DNA from: Diphasiastrum complanatum
Taxonomy: Eukaryota > Streptophyta > Lycopodiopsida > Lycopodiales > Lycopodiaceae
Length of the DNA stretch: 64,000 bases
NCBI GenBank assembly: GCA_029204225.1
Contig: CM055097.1
Coordinates: 4,002,620 to 4,066,619, forward strand
Reading direction: 5' to 3'
Shown here: piece by piece, positions 21,225 to 32,124 of the stretch
How the letters are laid out: each line of letters starts with the position of its first letter
Numbering within the stretch: position 1 is the first letter of the stretch
The notes under the pieces: model-generated
What the model saw: only the letters and a program-made list of their open reading frames with translations
Databases searched by the model: none
Told to the model about the DNA's origin: nothing
Position numbers and translations under genes: made by a program

Positions 21225-23030
21225 GAACGTACAGTTTCACATATGTGTAGCTCCAAGGACTCTTTCTCTTCTATTGCATCTTATGATGGAGTGAAGAAAT
21301 CAATATACACTGCAAATGATTATGAATGTCCTATTGAAGGCATAGGGAACATTCCCTTGAAGCTTGCATCCTCTAAAGTTCTTTCTCTCTCTAAAGTTCT
21401 TTATGTACCTAAGCTTACCAAGAATCTTATTAGTGTTGGCCAATTGCTTGATAATGGCCTTGATGTAAAACTCAATGTTGATACTTGCACTATCAAGAAG
21501 AATGATGAGATACTTGCATTAGGATCTAGATTTGGTGGCATCTATAAACTAGATCCAAATGAGTATGTGAATGCTTGTAATGTTGCTCTTGTGAACAAGC
21601 TCTCTATGGAGGAATTATGGCATAGGAGGTTGGGACATCCCAACTACAAATCCATGCTCTCTATGATCAAAAAAGCCAAAGCTATTGGCTTGCCAAAGTC
21701 ACTCTCCAAGAAGATCAAGCCTTGTGAGGCTTGTGCTATTGCTAAATCTCACAAAAAAGCCATTTACAAGATCTTCTATCAAAAGCAAGCATCCTTTGGA
21801 GTTAATCCACTCGGATGTGCATTTCTCATCAACTACAAGCAAGGGAGGATCCACTTGTTTTGTTACTTTCATTGATGATTACACAAGATTCACTTGGATA
21901 TACCTTATTGCTTCTAAATCTATGGTGTTTGATCATTTTATTATTTTCAAAGCTTATGCAGAGAAGTAATTATCATTCAAGATTAAAGCTCTTAGAAGTG
22001 ATGGAGGTGGTGAATATATCTCCAATAAATTTCAAGATTTTTGTGAGCTTGAAGGCATTAAAATAGAGTTTTCTTGTGCCTACTCTCCATCTCAAAATGG
22101 AGTGGCCGAGAGAAAGAATAGATCTATATGTGAATGTGCAAAATCTATGAGAATTGAGGCATCTTTGCCCAAAGATTTTTGGGGAGAAGCCATTAATTGT
22201 GCAAATTATCTTTGCAATAGGCTCCCTCATATAGCTCTTGGAGGAAAGTCACCATATGAAATCTTATTTTTGAAGAAGCCTAAGGTTGATCACCTTAGAG
22301 TTTTTGGATGCTTATGCTTTGTCCATATTCCCTTGGAAACAAGGAAGAAGGAAGATCCTAGTGCATGCAAAGGGATCATGGTTGGATACTCATCCACCAA
22401 GAAGGCCTATGGAGTCTTTGTACTCTCTACTTATCAAGTTATTGAAAGTAGAGATGTTGTCTTTCATGAAGATCAACACTCATCTTTTGAAGAGGCCGAG
22501 ATCATCATCAATTATTGATTTTGAAGACAATCATGATGTGATGGGGTCGAGATTTAAAGAAGACTCTCCTCGGATTTTCTCACCAAGAAGATCCATGAGA
22601 GATAGATTCGAGCCTAAGAAGCTCTCATATGTTGACAAAGGCAAACAAGTGGATCTTGATTCCACTAATTATGTTTTTTATGTCTCTCATGAAGAGCCAA
22701 AGAATGTATAAGAGGCACTCAATACCAAGGAGTGGTAGGATGCCATGAAGCAAGAGTATGATGCATTGATCACCAACAATACTTGGGAGCTTGTGGATCC
22801 TCCATCAAACAAGCATGTGATTGGCTGCAAGTGGGTATTCCGGATCAAGTTCAATCATGATGGCATCATCAACAAGCATAAAGCAAGATTATGTGCCAAA
22901 GGATTTGCTCAAATCCATGGTCTTGATTATGAAGAGACCTTTGCACCCATTGCAAAGATGGTGACAACAAGAATTCTTATTTCTCTTGCTTGTTTTTTCA
23001 AGTGGAAGGTGTTCCAATTAGCTGTATCCA
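21225..23030 (+). pseudogene. copia protease end, integrase and RT start
   Basis: The copia reading begins at SHMCSSKDSFS, where a DSGAS would normally precede it. It then gives VLYVPKLTKNLISVGQL, the zinc-binding HRRLGHPNY ... CEACAIAKSH, and the integrase core. The core Asp (IHSDV), Asp (RSDGGGEY) and Glu (NGVAERKNR) are all present. The frame breaks at about 21.8 kb, with stops at about 21968 (TAA), 22709 (TAA) and 22737 (TAG, expected Gln). The RT start (CKWVFRIK ... KARLCAKGFAQ) is cut off at VFQLAVSNAS, just before the first catalytic motif. Confidence 0.88.
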
Positions 23031-23034
23031 ATGC

Positions 23035-24720
23035 ATCAAGGTTTGGAAAGTATTTTGATATTTCTTAGCTGTAAGTTAGTTCAAATTCAATTTTCTAGAA
23101 AAACTCTGGAAGTTCAGGCTAATAACACCCAGTTAGAGAAATTTTGATTTCTTGGTGTTAGTTTGTCAAAATTTAACCTTGTATCTAGTATTGTTTCTCA
23201 TAAAATGAGTTGAAGTAATTTGGATTTCCTTTCTCTAGGGACAATATGCATGTCACTTTGACATTTTTGGCTAAACCGGTTTTGTGGAACTTGAGTACCA
23301 TTATTCGTGGTCAAGCAATATTAATCGGTTTTCGGTGGAAATTTTTTCGAAGCCGATCTTGTCGGAACAAAGGGAGTGGTACAGTTCTCAGGCATATATC
23401 CAGTATAGGAATTTCAATTCCTTGGTACATTGCTATTTAAGCCATTTAACTCTGGAGTACGGATATTTCCAATGAATAGAGTTAAATTGTATTTTGTTTT
23501 CTCCTTTTCAAATTGGTAGAACACCGATCAATTGGTTAGTTGTGTTCTTGATGATTTTAATCATTAAGATTGAACAAACCAAAGCTTCTGAGATACTTGT
23601 TGAATAGTTAATGGAGGAAAATTTATGGGATTTGGAGATGATTCTTTATCTGACAAAATTATTTGGAATGAATACAGTGTAGAAAGTACCCGAATCCAAA
23701 TGTTATTTCCCATTAATTACAGATAACTTTAACGGAGTGATTCTTAAGCCAGTAAGTGAAAACGGAGAACAGTCCAATTGATTTGGAAACATGATAATGA
23801 TAGGAATTAATAAAAAATTGATTTCATTTCCAGTCAAATCCTATGGTGAATAATACTCAAAAGATCAGACTAGTAGTGTTTTCATACTAGTAGATGATTT
23901 TTTGATATATCAGTTATTCAGCCCAGGTGTAGGATAGAAATGACATTGTTTCAGACTTTTTTCCTATAGTAATTGATTTTAAACATTTACTAATGTCACT
24001 ACGTCTTCTTAGTACCTTAGCTGAAATAGATTTTTAGGGAATTGAAAATTCTAAAGAGGAAAGAAGAGTGGACATCATAGGTAGTAAGTGTGATCAGGAA
24101 TTGTATTTCACAGTTAAGATTTTGGTAATCCCAGTAAATAATTGCTTAATATCGGATATTAATTTCCTGGGTAGGATTCATTTAGTTGAATTCATAACTA
24201 ATATCTTTGTGACCATTGAGTTATCCGTAGTTTTGGATGTCAATTGTGATGTTAGAAGTAGAATCTGATACATGGATTACATTGGATCTATTAATTGATA
24301 GAAGCTTGTCCCTAGAGTTCATGTTCTTGGATCAAGGGGGATTTGAAGCTTATCATTAACCTATAAGGATCCGAATGTAGTGTTGGACCATGTTAATTCT
24401 TTTGTTTAGATCACAAGATCAAGTGTGGATTTGGATATCCATCTAATAGGCATGCCAATCATCTAAATAAAAGGAATTTTCCAAAGTAGGGAAACAAGAT
24501 ATAATATCCTATGTGGGTTATAGGACATCTAGATGATCAATGGATCTCTAGAATATCAGATAAGGTGGTTAAGGATTTTCTGGAAGGAAAAGCTGATGGT
24601 ATGAGACATCAGTAATTTTGGAAAGGAAATTCTAGGACTGTAAAAATTTGATGATCAATGTTGTTTTTTAGTACCTAGCCGTGATATGGGAGAAATTAAA
24701 CTATTTGATCAAATGTGGGG
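23035..24720. other. unassigned stretch between two copia relics
   Basis: AT-rich, with short open frames (23246-23475 and 24068-24268) that have no motif I recognise. It may be old element DNA. No LTR pair or RNA gene is seen. Confidence 0.45.
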
Positions 24721-25371
24721 TGTGAAAGATTCAACTAGTTTCATCACATTTTGCTATATTTCCATATTTGGCATATTGAGGCGAAAACTTGTTTTAGACT
24801 TAGAGATTGACTTTTCAAAGTTCATTAGTCTAAATTTCATTTCAATAAATACTTTTTGAAAGTGTGGGAAAGTTAGAATGCGAGTTTGAGTAGATTCAAA
24901 TTTGAATAATTGGGTACATTGAATCTAGACCCAAAATTAGTAGGGTTAGCATTATGGTGGGAAAACCAAGTGGCCAAATAGGGGTTGGACCTGTTATAAA
25001 AGGATGTCACTCATGGAGAGAGCTATCTTCTCTCTTCTCTATCTCATTTCATGCTTATACATGGTTCTCTTGGGTTCTACTATCCATTGGCGCACTATTT
25101 TGGTGATTGCTTACAATTCTATGTGTAGAATGATCTATATTTGCTATTTTTGGATCCACATGTGTGAGATACAATAGTTTTCTAGTTTTTTACAGACAGC
25201 AACAGTGCTTTTCCATTTTATTCCAAGTTTGATCAAGTTCTATTAGTGTTTGCATCTCATTTTGTGTGTAGATGCTGATTTTTCTACATTGGTGAGAATG
25301 GTAGTGTATTTCTTTTTCTAGCCAAAGATCATTCAAGTAGATTGGATCGTAATGATCTGAAATCTTTCACA
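24721..25371 (+). repeat. copia 5' LTR with 11-bp terminal inverted repeats
   Basis: The LTR starts TGTGAAAGATT and ends AATCTTTCACA, a perfect 11-base inversion, and the PBS follows at once. TTATAAAAGG at about 24995 is a good TATA candidate. An ACATGTGTG word lies near 25158. Length is 651 bp. Confidence 0.9.
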
Positions 25372-25384
25372 TGGTATCAGAGCT
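25372..25384 (+). other. primer binding site (initiator Met-tRNA type)
   Basis: TGGTATCAGAGCT directly after the LTR end is the usual copia minus-strand primer site in plants. Confidence 0.9.
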
Positions 25385-25957
25385 TGTGTTTCAGGTTATG
25401 AAGGAGGAAATTAGATCTATCAATGATTTGGTGAAGATATCAAGTCTAGAGCATGCTAGAGAGAATTCTACACCAAAATCGAGTTTTTTGCTTTTGTAGA
25501 TTGGATCTTTTGTAGATCAAAATACTATATAGGTCAATATACTTGATCAATTCCGATTTTTGAATTCACATACTAGATTTGGCTGATTTTTGGATCATTG
25601 GATCAGCCTAAGTGGTGGCTTATAGATTGCATATCAAATTTTCAGCATTTGCATGTAGATTTTTGTGATTTTGTCAAAACCCTAATTTTGATTGGATCTC
25701 TAGATAATTAGATTGCTGGACTTCATTTGAGTGTGTTTCAATCTTAGGAAGTGGAAAAAATCATTAGATTGAGGATATATCATAAACTGATCAAGATTCC
25801 ATGATTCTATGTGTTGATTTGCTTGGTATAAGTGCTAGAAGAGAATTTGTGAGATAGTTTCAAATCTTGATGATTTCTTTTGAAAGAATTTGTTGTTGTT
25901 TAAAGGAGTGCTTTGTGCATTGAAACAGATTGATAGAGAATATCAAGTCATTGCTAC

Positions 25958-27058
25958 ATGGCAACCTCAATTGGAGTCATGTTTGAAGCCAATGATAGGC
26001 TTGCCTCAAGTAACTATTCATTGTGGAAAGTGAGGATGGAGTCACTTCTTGAGATGAATGATGTTTTGGATGTTGTTGTAGGTTTGGAGGAGAGACCAAC
26101 AACACAACAAGATCAATTGAAGTATGACAAGAGGGCCAAGAAGGCTCTACACATGATAAAGATGAATGTTACTAATGAACTTCTCAAGGAAGTTAGTAAG
26201 TGCACATCATCTTTGGAAGCTTGGAATCCATTGAAGAAGCTTTATGAATCCAAGTCTACTTCTAGAGTGTTGACTCTAAGAAGGCAAATTTTTTCTTGTT
26301 TGCAAAAGAATGAAAAAAGTCCAAGTACTTTTGTTTTGAGAATGAAAGCATTGAATGATGAGTTGGCTTGCATTGATGAAAGCATTAAGGAAGGAGAGCT
26401 TATTCAAGTAATTCTTAATGGCTTGTTGGATGCTCATGCTAACATTGTTCAAAGTATTGCTATTCAAAAGACTTTGCCAAGTTTGATGGATCTTCAAGAG
26501 ATCTTGATCAATGAGGAATATAGGCTTCAAGCAAGAAGTGGATCTACATCGACACTTCAAGAGGATGCTATGTTCACAAAGGGCAAAACCAAAAGTAAGT
26601 GGTCTAAAGGGCAAGATCAAGTGGATGCTTCTTCAAGTGGCAAAAAGAAGGATAGATCAAATCTCAAGTGCTTCTATTGTGGCATCAAAGGACACTTTGC
26701 AAGTGAGTGCTACAAGAAGAAGAGAGATCAAGGAGACAAGCAGGGTAATCTTACTCTTGATGAGGATGGTTTGGATGTTCAAGATGCAAATGATGATGCT
26801 TTTGTGATGTCTTCATGTATTCTTGCTAATGATGGAGATCTAGATCCTTGGTGGATTGATAGTGGAGAAAGTTCACACATGACCTTTCACAAAGAATACT
26901 TCACTTCTTTGTTGGCAAATGGAGATACACAGCCAATGATGGTGAATGTGCAATCAAAGGAATTGGCACAATTCCTATTTCTCTCTCTACAAAGAGAAAT
27001 GTTCATTTTGAGGATGTCTTGTTTATTCCATCTGTTACCAAGAATTCACTTAGTGTGA
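25958..27058 (+). pseudogene. copia Gag and protease (frameshift at the protease end)
   Basis: A 366-codon frame starting MATSIGVMFEANDRLASSN. Copia Gag motifs YSLWKVRMESLLE, LRRQIFSC and DLQEILINEEYRLQ are present. The CCHC knuckle CFYCGIKGHFASEC starts at residue 238, and the protease WWIDSGESSHMTFHKEY has its Asp at residue 301. Near 26935 the frame shifts: the codons for GECAIKGIGTIPI and VLFIPSVTKN continue in the neighbouring frame and lead into the integrase ORF. The start is credible, because this is the first ATG after a 0.57-kb leader. Confidence 0.9.
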
Positions 27059-27936
27059 GCGAAATGCTAAGTAAAGGCCTCAAGGTGGAGTTTGATGGAG
27101 ATGCTTGTTTGATCAAAAGGAAGGATGTCTTGATTGGAAAAGGTAAAAGGCAAGAGAAATTGTTCAAACTGGATGCTTGTGTTATTGCTAACCAAGTTGG
27201 ATGTGTTGCAAGGGAGCAAATTTTTATTCAAGAGGTTTGGCACAAAAGGATGGGACACCTCAACTTCAAGTCATTGGAGGTAATGGCAAGGAAGAAGGTT
27301 GTGATTGGTCTTCCAAGTTCCTTAAGTAATGACAAGCATGTTTGTGAGTCTTGTGCTTTGTCTGAGTCACATAGACTACCTTATACTAGATCTATTTCTA
27401 AATCTACAAAGCCTTTTCAACTTGTACATTCGGATATTCATGGATTTACTACAATTAACAATAGTGGAGCTAAGATGTATGTAACATTCATTGATGATTT
27501 TAGTAGATTTTGTTGGATCTATCTACTAAAGGGCAAGGATGAAGTGTATGATGTCTTTGTCAAGTTCAAGAATGCAAGGGAGAACCAATTTTCCACAAAG
27601 ATCAAGTGCTTGAGAGGTGACAATGGTGCTGAGTACATATCTAACAAGTTCGAGGCCTTTTGTGATGAGCATCAGATCAAGAGGGAGTATACAACATCAA
27701 GGACCCCACAACAAAATGGAGTGGCTAAAAGAAAGAATAGGACTTTATGTGAAAGTGCTAAAGCCATGAGGTTAAGTGCTAATCTTGACAAACCATTTTG
27801 GGATCAAGCTTTGTTGTGTGCCAATTTCTTGTGCAATAGGTGGCCGAGTGCAATTTTGGATGGAAGGACACCTTTTGAGATGCTATTCAAGACGAGGCCG
27901 AGTGTAAAATTTCTAAGAACCTTTGGATGCACATGA
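27019..27936 (+). pseudogene. copia integrase with catalytic Glu changed to Lys
   Basis: The zinc-binding region (WHKRMGHLNF ... CESCALSESH) and core motifs VHSDIHG, FIDDFSRFCWIY and LRGDNGAEY are intact. The third acidic residue, expected in NGVAERKNRT, reads NGVAKRKNRT, with AAA at 27727-27729. DNA strand transfer should therefore be lost even though the frame is open for 305 codons. A TGA at 27934-27936 ends it after LRTFGCT. The rest of the integrase tail continues in another frame. Confidence 0.9.
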
Positions 27937-28453
27937 TATGTCAACATTACTCTTGATGATAGGACCAAGGAGGATCTATCTTCAAGAAGAGATTTTTGTT
28001 GGATATAGTGAGGTGAGTAAAGCCTACAAGGTTTACATTCCTTCTACTAACAAAGTGATTGTTGGTAGAGATGTCATTTTTGATGAGGGGAACATTCCAA
28101 AAGTGTCTTCAAGCATGATTGATGGTAGAGTGGATGGATCTAACATTCTTGATGTTGATGAGAAGGATCCTACTTTGGATGGTGGTGATGATGGACCTTC
28201 ATCAAGTCAAAAGCCAAGGAGAACATCAAGAGAAAGACAAGTACCTTCAAGGCTCACATATGATCAAAAGGGTAAGCAAGTAGTCTCTGAAAATTATGTT
28301 GCTTTCCTAACCTCTTTGGATGAGCCTACAAGTGTAGATCAAGCAAGGAAAGAAGAGGAGTGGATCCAAGCAATGGATCTTGAGTATCAAGCTCATCCAC
28401 TTCCATATTCATGCCTTTTGAGAGGGCAATATTTTGGGTTGACTCGCAAATAA
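27923..28453 (+). pseudogene. copia integrase tail and truncated RT start
   Basis: The frame holds the integrase C-terminal GYSEVSKAYKVYIPS and VIVGRDVIFDE, the variable linker, RERQVPSRLTYD, and then EEEWIQAMDLEYQA, the first RT residues. From about 28395 the codons are unrelated to copia. This marks the right end of the recognisable element. Confidence 0.85.
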
Positions 28454-28668
28454 GTTGGCACGCGTAAGAATGCCGGCCTATTTGCAAAAAACATTGCCCA
28501 TCGCCAAGCTGGTTGTGGATATAAGGCTTGCACTTTTGCTTTAGGTGTGTGGCATAGCTTGAGATCGGATGAGGTAGAACCATTGCGCTCTTCATCCGTA
28601 GGGTACTTTGGCTTGAACTTTGTAGATTCTAGCATGTCCTGACTTGGATTTCGGGGTGTCACTCGATG

Positions 28669-29870
28669 TCATTCAGGTAGTACTAGTGTGGGTGGTGGAG
28701 GGTTTGGAGACGAGAGCGGTTGAAAGAGTTTTGGAGGGAGGCGAGAAAATTGGGTTTGGAGATATGAATGGTGAGGGTTAGAAGAGGCTAAAATGGAAGA
28801 AGGTGGAGGGGGGAAAATGTTAGAATGTGAAAGAGATGAGGGGTTAGATTGTTGTATTGTCCCTCCCTGATCGAGATTTTGAAGTGCTCCCCTTTCCTGT
28901 GAATTAGGCCCTTGTTGTTGGTCTTGTGTTTGACCATCCATGGGTGTGGCTGCAGAACCATCAAAGTATTGCCCTGATCTTGCTCCGCCGCCTTCAATGT
29001 CAAGAATGAATGTTGTGGCTTGGATTTTTTTAGTTTCATGAATAAATTAGCGCATCTTGGCAACTTCCCTACTAGTCGGCTCTAGATTAATTCTAACCCC
29101 AAGTAGATTTAATCTAGAGGTCTAGGGCTAAGGTCTCTTAGAGGATCTAGGATGTACTCCTTTAGCAAGCTTTGTTTTAAATCCTCTTGATTTAGGTGGG
29201 GAGGATGCATCTTGGATTTTTTCCAAACCACTACGTTTTCTGTTTGGAATTGACATTAATCTTGATCCAAGTGTAGAATCAAGTGTTTGGGTGTCTTTTT
29301 GGGAAGAGGATGATGATCTCACAGATTTTGTAAGCACAAGGTCCTCTTTTTTTTTCCAAAGCTTCAATAGCCATTTGTATTGCAGCTTTCAATGTCTGAA
29401 AAAAAAATAATTAGAGTAATTAAAAAGAAACCATATCCATGCTGAGCATAAAAAGATAACTAGTACTCAAATTTTGTTGCAATGCAAAACAAATTGAACT
29501 TACAATCGTCTTCAAGGCATCATCGAAGAAGTTTCGAAGTATGGCATGCTCACAAAGTTGGATCTTCATGAACCCATTCTCCATGATGTACAAAAATATT
29601 TTCTTGTCAATTGCTCTTACAACTAAGTTTGTAAATTCATTATTCTCGTCTACAACCGCTACCTTCCAAAGCACGTGTCCTTGTGCTTTGAAGGTAGAGG
29701 CCCTTTGCCAGAAGTATCAACAGTCCAAAGGAAGAGGTCCGTGAGCTTTTGGCCATCATAACCCTTGGTAAAGTAAAACATATACTTAGTCATGTCTACT
29801 TTCTAAAGATTTGAAGGGTTTATAGGCAGACGAACTTTTAGCTGAGCCATTTGAATGTCTGAAAAAAAAT
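28669..29870 (-). pseudogene. unrecognised spliced gene or element ORF, broken, proline-rich end
   Basis: Read on the minus strand, a likely acceptor (T-rich plus CAG at about 29860) precedes MAQLKVRLPINPSN. VDMTKYMFYFTKGYDGQK and LFLWTVDTSGKG follow, with one stop. A long exon ending FFDDALKTI meets GTAAGT at 29499-29494. The next acceptor (nine T then CAG, about 29399) leads to TLKAAIQMAIEALE. A one-base slip in a run of A breaks the frame before KEDLVLTKSVRSSSSS. A later frame gives TFILDIEGGGARSGQY, a Gln-rich part and PPPPSS ... PNPPPP, ending at 28672. I do not know the family. Confidence 0.5.
29399..29499 (-). other. probable intron in the unrecognised minus-strand gene
   Basis: The donor GTAAGT (29499-29494) and an acceptor of nine T then CAG (about 29399) define an intron of about 100 bp in phase 0. 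Its body is AT-rich. The flanking exon frames join without a stop until an A-run slip. Confidence 0.55.
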
Positions 29871-29926
29871 AAACAAAGACAAATCTCAACTATTTGCTCT
29901 CACCTGATATCCTCTGAACTGATGCA

Positions 29927-30103
29927 GACTTATGTTGAGCATAGGTCAACTCTCGACTTATGTTGAGCATAGGTCCTCTCTCGACTTATGCTAGCATAGG
30001 TCCTCTGTCGACTTATGTTGAGCATAGGTCGAGGGCCATAGGTATGCCCTTGACTTATGCTGAGCATAGGTACTCCGCTCTAGACTTATGCTGAGCATAG
30101 GTC
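29927..30103. repeat. six-copy array of a 21-bp imperfect palindrome
   Basis: Copies of GACTTATG-T/C-TGAGCATAGGTC begin at 29927, 29955, 29983, 30010, 30052 and 30083, so spacing is 28, 28, 27, 42 and 31 bp. Each copy is nearly self-complementary: arms GAC-TATGCT and AGCATA-GTC. The third copy is one base shorter and contains the perfect palindrome TATGCTAGCATA. The array lies about 60-235 bp upstream of the broken minus-strand gene. Confidence 0.9.
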
Positions 30104-30110
30104 ATCGAAT

Positions 30111-30331
30111 TTGAATTTACTTAGAACTTTAATAACATTTCCGTTTTAGCTCGGAATGGGGCAAAGTAAAAAGGAAAATTAAAGCAAATTTCATATTGAA
30201 AATTTTTGAATTGTGGCTTTTCCGTCCATGCTCATCATGGAAGTTGAATTTACTTAAAACTTTAATAACATTTTCGTTTTAGCTCGGAATGGGACGAAGT
30301 TGAAAGAAAAATTAAAGCAAATTTCATATTG
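30111..30331 (+). repeat. 88-bp direct duplication
   Basis: 30111-30198 and 30244-30331 are near-identical (TTGAATTTACTTA ... TTTCATATTG), separated by 45 bp. The few differences include short substitutions and A-run changes. Confidence 0.9.
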
Positions 30332-30672
30332 TTTTCAACCGTGCACTGTAAATAAGGATTCGCTTTCAATGTTGACTTACAAAATTTATTGCTTTTTTGT
30401 TTGGTTTGCTTAAGAAAATAAAAAGATAATTGTGTTGTGTTTGACCTTAGTAGTCAACCAAAAATGAACGTAAGTTTAAATTTTACATGTTAGTTTTATT
30501 TCTACGCTCAAATATTTTGCAAAACCACGAACGTTAGTTTAAATTCTTAAGATTCTTGAATGTATTACAACATGGAGTAATTTGACAGGGTTTATTATGT
30601 GATAAATACAACAGAATTCTTATTAAAGGATCTCGGATTACTTAGAGAATTGAGATTGCGAGTTGTTCTTTT

Positions 30673-30762
30673 GTGTAGGAGTCTTAGATTGTCGTGAAGT
30701 AAATGTTTAAGATTATCAGTGTAGGAGTCTTAGACTGCCATGAAGTAAATCTTTAAGATCCT
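30673..30762 (+). repeat. 46-bp tandem duplication
   Basis: GTGTAGGAGTCTTAGA ... TTTAAGAT is repeated head to tail at 30673-30718 and 30719-30762 with several mismatches. Confidence 0.85.
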
Positions 30763-30764
30763 AT

Positions 30765-32120
30765 TGCATACACCAAAAGGAGTGTTGTGGAGCCAAATCA
30801 CCCAACCATTTAGAATTGAAAGTTAAACCCAAATCATCTTCACCCACAAGCCACGATGACTGAATACATCATGAGAGGGCAGGTTTCTAGCAATTTAATA
30901 CCAAAAAACCCAATGCTTAAGAGACAAAGTTAGAGTTTATAATAGGTGTGTTAAATACAAGATTTAGCATGGCCAAAGCACATCTCCAAAGCAAGTAGAG
31001 AGGAGGACCATGTCTTCATAATCTTCTAAGGAATGATTATGTTTGCAAAATTGATGTACTTAAGAGCATTAAAAGGTCTCACAAATCTTATAAGAGATTA
31101 GAGGTGACATTTTATGATAACAAGCTTAATATGCTAGAAGATCATTAACAAGCTCATTTGGTTTCATGAGTGCTTATAAAAACATGTACTAGGTATCCTT
31201 CATGAGTAGGCTGGTAAAACCTAGTACAACAGTCATAGGATGAAGGATAGGTCACGTAACAATTGTAGAAGGATAGCTGAGATTAATTCATTTTGGTGAG
31301 GCCCTGTGATGACCTAAAATCAGGATTCTCTTGATCAACCACAACCTGCCACGTGTTTATTTCTCTTGTTAACAAGTACTAAGAACTCATAAAGACCTCT
31401 TACGATTTTCACATTCATTTTTGTAGGGTATTATTTTTTAGAATATCCCTAGTTTTCCAAGTGCTATGCCTTGATGCTCTTCATGAAAAATTGCCCTTAA
31501 ACAACCCTTCATAATGCCATAAGGCCTTTACTTAAAATGGGCAATATTTCATAAGGAGCAAATCTGTCATAAAAGTACTGAAAATAGAAATCCTAACACT
31601 TTAAGCATAGAAAATCCCCAAGATTTAGAGTATTGCTCCCCTTTTAGGGGCTATACTAGGGCTATATTCCCTCATCCTTAGTAAAATCACTTCACAGGTT
31701 TTAATTCAAGTACAAAGAGAATTTTTTTGGATATCACCTTTGTAGATTGTTTCATGATCTGATCCATTACAGGCCATTTACATTATATTGCTGTTGAGAC
31801 AAGGATAGAAGGGAATCTGGAAAATTATCTTCAAGAAATTATACCCAACCAAGCAGATCTATGGCAGCTACTTTATAGATTGATTCATTGAGTAATTTGT
31901 GTTGGAAGCTGTTGAGACACACTAAAAAAAAAGTAGTTTACGCTTCTATGTCTACAATTTTGTAAGGTCATCAGATAATACCAGCAGACTGGAATAATAT
32001 GAATCTTCGTTTTGCTTACTCCTTAGCCTGCAGGACTAGTTGCTTGGAGCTGAGTACTTAAGTTTAAGTATTGTTATTAAATGCTAGAAGAAGATAGAGA
32101 TCACATGAATTTTCTAAATC
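30765..32120. other. 3' flank of the oxidase gene, no gene seen
   Basis: No supported ORF or repeat. The right part should hold the 3' UTR of the minus-strand oxidase gene. Confidence 0.5.
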
Positions 32121-32124
32121 CTGA

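Larger units (their letters stand above)
18949..21225 (+). mobile_element. Ty3/gypsy gag-protease relic
   Basis: Gag, several zinc knuckles and an aspartic protease follow one another in gypsy order. Reverse transcriptase, RNase H and integrase are missing. At about 21.17-21.24 kb the sequence switches to copia protease/integrase. The family also appears on the minus strand at 52.8-53.1 and 55.9-56.4 kb (protease and Gag fragments). Confidence 0.85.
24721..28395 (+). mobile_element. copia element with 5' LTR, gag, protease and integrase; RT and 3' LTR absent
   Basis: The 5' LTR (24721-25371), PBS, leader, Gag, protease and integrase are in copia order on the plus strand. It stops within the first residues of RT (WIQAMDLEYQA) at about 28395, where unrelated sequence begins. 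No 3' LTR was found downstream. It is a close relative of the minus-strand gag-protease at 16.2-17.3 kb. A fragment of the same LTR lies inverted at 52.5-52.9 kb. Confidence 0.88.

Noticed and set aside
29927-30103. Palindromic repeats as a CRISPR array
   Set aside because: Spacers are only 6-21 bp, short and similar to each other, and there are no cas genes. A eukaryotic setting makes this untenable.
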